A stretch of 64,000 bases of DNA from CBDDKU01 sp965230375 (GTDB lineage Bacteria > Bacteroidota > Bacteroidia > Flavobacteriales_D > Cryomorphaceae). The stretch is from contig CBDDKU010000025.1 in NCBI GenBank assembly GCA_965230375.1, positions 143,805-207,804 of the forward strand. Direction: 5' to 3'. Shown here piece by piece: positions 62,130 through 64,000 of the stretch. The position numbers and the translations under genes were made by a program. Every line of letters starts with the position of its first letter. Within the stretch, counting starts at the first letter, position 1. The notes below the pieces were generated by a model. The model was not told the origin of the DNA and did no database searches. It saw nothing but the letters and a program-made list of their open reading frames with translations.

Positions 62130-63224
62130 CTATTCGTCTTCAGATTTGTTCATGATCTGGTGCTGGCGGTGGATGGATTCATCGTGCACGGCCCGGAGGA
62201 AAGATTGGACAAACTCTTCGGTAAGTCCGAGCTTTGCCCCTTGCTCAAGAGACCGTGCTACGATATTGGCCCAGCGCTCTTTTTGAAGAATGGCTATGTT
62301 GTTTTTCTTTTTGTAGCCACCGATAGCATCGGCTATTCCCATACGTTTTGCAAAGAGGGCAATGATCTCAGAGTCAATATCGTCAATTCGATCGCGCAAG
62401 CCTTCAAGCGTCACCAGAAAATCGCGGTTGCTGATACCGGAATCTCGGTAGGTTAAGGTCGACTTGAGTTTCTGAAAATCTGATGGGGTAATCTGTTGTT
62501 GGGCGTCGCTCCATGCTTGGTCTGGATTGGGATGAACTTCCACCATGATCCCATTGTAGTTCAGGTCTAAGGCTTTCTGAGCTACTGTTCCAATCAGACT
62601 GCGCTTTCCCGAAATATGGCTGGTATCGCAAATCATTTTGTACTCGGGAAAGTACTGCATCACTTCAATGGCAATCTGCCACATCGGCTGGTTGCGGTAA
62701 GCCGTAGAATCGTAGGCGTTAAAACCGCGGTGAATCAAGCCAATTTTTTCAATTCCGACTTGCTCGATTCTCTCGGCTGCACCGATCCATAGTTTCGCAT
62801 CAGGGTTGATAGGGTTTTTGATAAACACCTCGGCATCGACCCCTTTTAGTGAGTCGGCGATTTCTTGCACAGCAAAAGGACTTACCGTAGTTCTTGCCCC
62901 GATCCAAAGCGTATCGATTCCGTGATTCAAGCAAGCTTCAACGTGTTCGGCCTTTGCTACTTCGGTACAAACATTAAGTCCGGTTTCTGATTTTACGTTT
63001 TTGAGCCATTCGAGTGCCTTTGAGCCATTTCCTTCAAAGCTGTTCGGACGAGTTCGCGGTTTCCAAACACCGGCTCGGTATACATCGATCCCAATGTTGG
63101 CAAGCTCTTTTGCCGTATCAATTACCTGCTCTTCGGTCTCGGCGCTGCATGGTCCAGCCATCCAAAAGCCTCGATCTCTCGTTTCTGTTGACTCAACTAT
63201 TTCTGATTCGGGCGATTGCTCCAT
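62130..63224 (-). CDS. Bifunctional DAHP synthase / chorismate mutase (type II)
   Basis: A 364-residue enzyme of the shikimate pathway. DAHP-synthase domain (about 15-260): FWMAGPCSAETEEQVIDTA, YRAGVWKPRTRPNSFEG, LIHRGFNAYD, YKMICDTSHISGKRSLI and GIMVEVHPNPDQAWSDAQQ. Chorismate-mutase domain (about 275-360): LRDRIDDIDSEIIALFAKRM and GGYKKKNNIAILQ with ERWANIV. It makes DAHP from erythrose-4-phosphate and PEP and also rearranges chorismate to prephenate. The ATG at 63222-63224 is used. Such a fusion is typical of Bacteroidota; fusion of mutase to synthase allows feedback control. Confidence 0.93.
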   Translation of the reverse strand: MEQSPESEIVESTETRDRGFWMAGPCSAETEEQVIDTAKELANIGIDVYRAGVWKPRTRPNSFEGNGSKALEWLKNVKSETGLNVCTEVAKAEHVEACLNHGIDTLWIGARTTVSPFAVQEIADSLKGVDAEVFIKNPINPDAKLWIGAAERIEQVGIEKIGLIHRGFNAYDSTAYRNQPMWQIAIEVMQYFPEYKMICDTSHISGKRSLIGTVAQKALDLNYNGIMVEVHPNPDQAWSDAQQQITPSDFQKLKSTLTYRDSGISNRDFLVTLEGLRDRIDDIDSEIIALFAKRMGIADAIGGYKKKNNIAILQKERWANIVARSLEQGAKLGLTEEFVQSFLRAVHDESIHRQHQIMNKSEDE

Positions 63225-63308
63225 ATTCGCTTTTCGATCTGCTGGCAAAGTTCGTTAATTCCTTTAAACACCAATAAAACAAGCGGGGAACTTGCTTGGT
63301 TCACATGA

Positions 63309-64000
63309 TCAACGAATTACATAGGTCTTTTTATTCACGAAGGCCAGAATTCCTTCTCTTCCCAGCTCTCTCCCGTATCCCGAAATGTCTGTTCCACCAA
63401 AGGGCAGCCTAGGATCGGATTTCACGAGTTCATTGATAAAAACGGCTCCGTCTTTGAGCTGCCTACCTAATTGACAAGCTAACTCTATGTTCTGAGTGCA
63501 AATGGTAGCTCCCAATCCGTAGGCACTTTGATTGGCTAGCGCTATAGATTCTTCAGGTGATCGAACTACTGAAACCGCTAGCAATGGGCCAAATGTTTCT
63601 TTGTCAAATACGGGCATACCGGGGCGAGAATTGACGACAACGCAAGGGGTGAAGACGGCTCCATCTCTTTTGCCCCCGCACAAAACTTCGGCTCCATTTT
63701 TTACACTATCCTTCAATTGCTCTTCAAGATCTCTGGCAAATGACTCGCTAGCCAAAGGGCCGACATCGGTATCATCTTTCATTGGGTCTCCGATTTTCAG
63801 TGACTCAAATCTCTCCACGAGCTTCGGGATGAATTTAGCGGCGATAGACTCATCTATGATTAGCCGCTTCGCAGCAATACAGCTTTGCCCATTGTTTTGA
63901 GTTCGGGCTTGGACCAAAAGATCCAGGGTTGCATCTATCTCGGCATCAGGCCAGATGATGAAGGGATTACTTCCCCCGAGTTCAAGTAGAGAAGGTTTTA
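63309..64000 (-). CDS. NAD(P)-dependent succinate-semialdehyde-type dehydrogenase, C-terminal half (cut by window end)
   Basis: The open frame runs past 63917 to the end of the window without a stop; upstream codons read KPSLLELGGSNPFII and then WPDAEIDATLDLLVQ. The glutamate of ELGG and the cysteine of NNGQSC are the catalytic residues of aldehyde dehydrogenases. Further conserved parts are KIGDPMKDDTDVGPLA, FDKETFGPLLAVS, SAYGLGATICT and the FGGTDISGYGRELG end. The likely substrate is succinate semialdehyde. The N-terminal half is missing only because the window ends. Confidence 0.9.
   Translation of the reverse strand, partial: KPSLLELGGSNPFIIWPDAEIDATLDLLVQARTQNNGQSCIAAKRLIIDESIAAKFIPKLVERFESLKIGDPMKDDTDVGPLASESFARDLEEQLKDSVKNGAEVLCGGKRDGAVFTPCVVVNSRPGMPVFDKETFGPLLAVSVVRSPEESIALANQSAYGLGATICTQNIELACQLGRQLKDGAVFINELVKSDPRLPFGGTDISGYGRELGREGILAFVNKKTYVIR

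Noticed and set aside
1..64000. tRNA, rRNA or riboswitch
   Set aside because: No cloverleaf, rRNA core or known aptamer sequence was recognised on either strand by reading; a covariance search would be needed to exclude small RNAs.

Overview
The window looks like a chromosomal segment of a member of the Bacteroidota, most likely order Flavobacteriales. Four signs point there. Several genes carry type IX secretion (T9SS) sorting domains of type A and type B, and one sits beside a PorP/SprF-family gene. TonB-linked outer-membrane proteins and DUF4294, DUF4846 and DUF5686 proteins are present. The bifunctional DAHP synthase/chorismate mutase is of the type common in this phylum. Promoters fit the TTTG-N19-TAnnTTTG pattern, shown perfectly in front of sucC. 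No rRNA, tRNA, CRISPR array or prophage was seen.

Layout. 1-6183 (minus): a tightly packed cluster of M14 carboxypeptidase (cut by the window start), porin, isoaspartyl dipeptidase and DcuC-type carrier, suggesting use of peptides or isoaspartyl dipeptides, followed upstream by two paralogous lamin-tail-domain exported proteins. 6349-14493: a frameshifted alpha/beta hydrolase, a YdcF-like protein, a propeller lipoprotein, a TonB-C-terminal-like protein, a LytS/LytTR-type two-component pair, and a divergent outer-membrane receptor. 14494-18744: REP-type palindromes on both sides of an L-type-lectin T9SS adhesin and a Y1 (REP-associated) transposase. 18745-21706: an orphan toxin and a DUF5686 protein.

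21820-28250 and 35060-40610 (minus): two A+T-rich runs of small, mostly unknown, often secreted genes plus two toxin-antitoxin modules. Their spacers contain imperfect inverted repeats bounded by CCAAC/GTTGG boxes, and each run begins with a related leader. For several units the 5' and 3' boxes are complementary to each other, as expected of integron cassettes that circularise. No integrase is encoded in the window. This is the most interesting feature here. Between the runs lie a T9SS type B protein, a PhnD-like membrane-anchored binding protein, a small membrane protein and a penicillin-binding-like hydrolase.

40672-64000: conserved housekeeping genes: sucC, DUF4294, a GIY-YIG protein, an operon of envelope lipoprotein, sugar-phosphate transferase and 3-hydroxyacyl-CoA dehydrogenase, a Gfo/Idh/MocA oxidoreductase, pcm, an NAD(P)HX repair enzyme, glutamine cyclotransferase, a YciO-like protein, a transaldolase/fructose-6-phosphate aldolase, an HD hydrolase, a frameshifted secreted protein, a patatin-like outer-membrane phospholipase, a SprF-like protein coupled to a very large T9SS type B protein, DAHP synthase/chorismate mutase, and the 3' part of a succinate-semialdehyde-type dehydrogenase cut by the window end.

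Family names come from my reading of the translated sequences. No database search was run.
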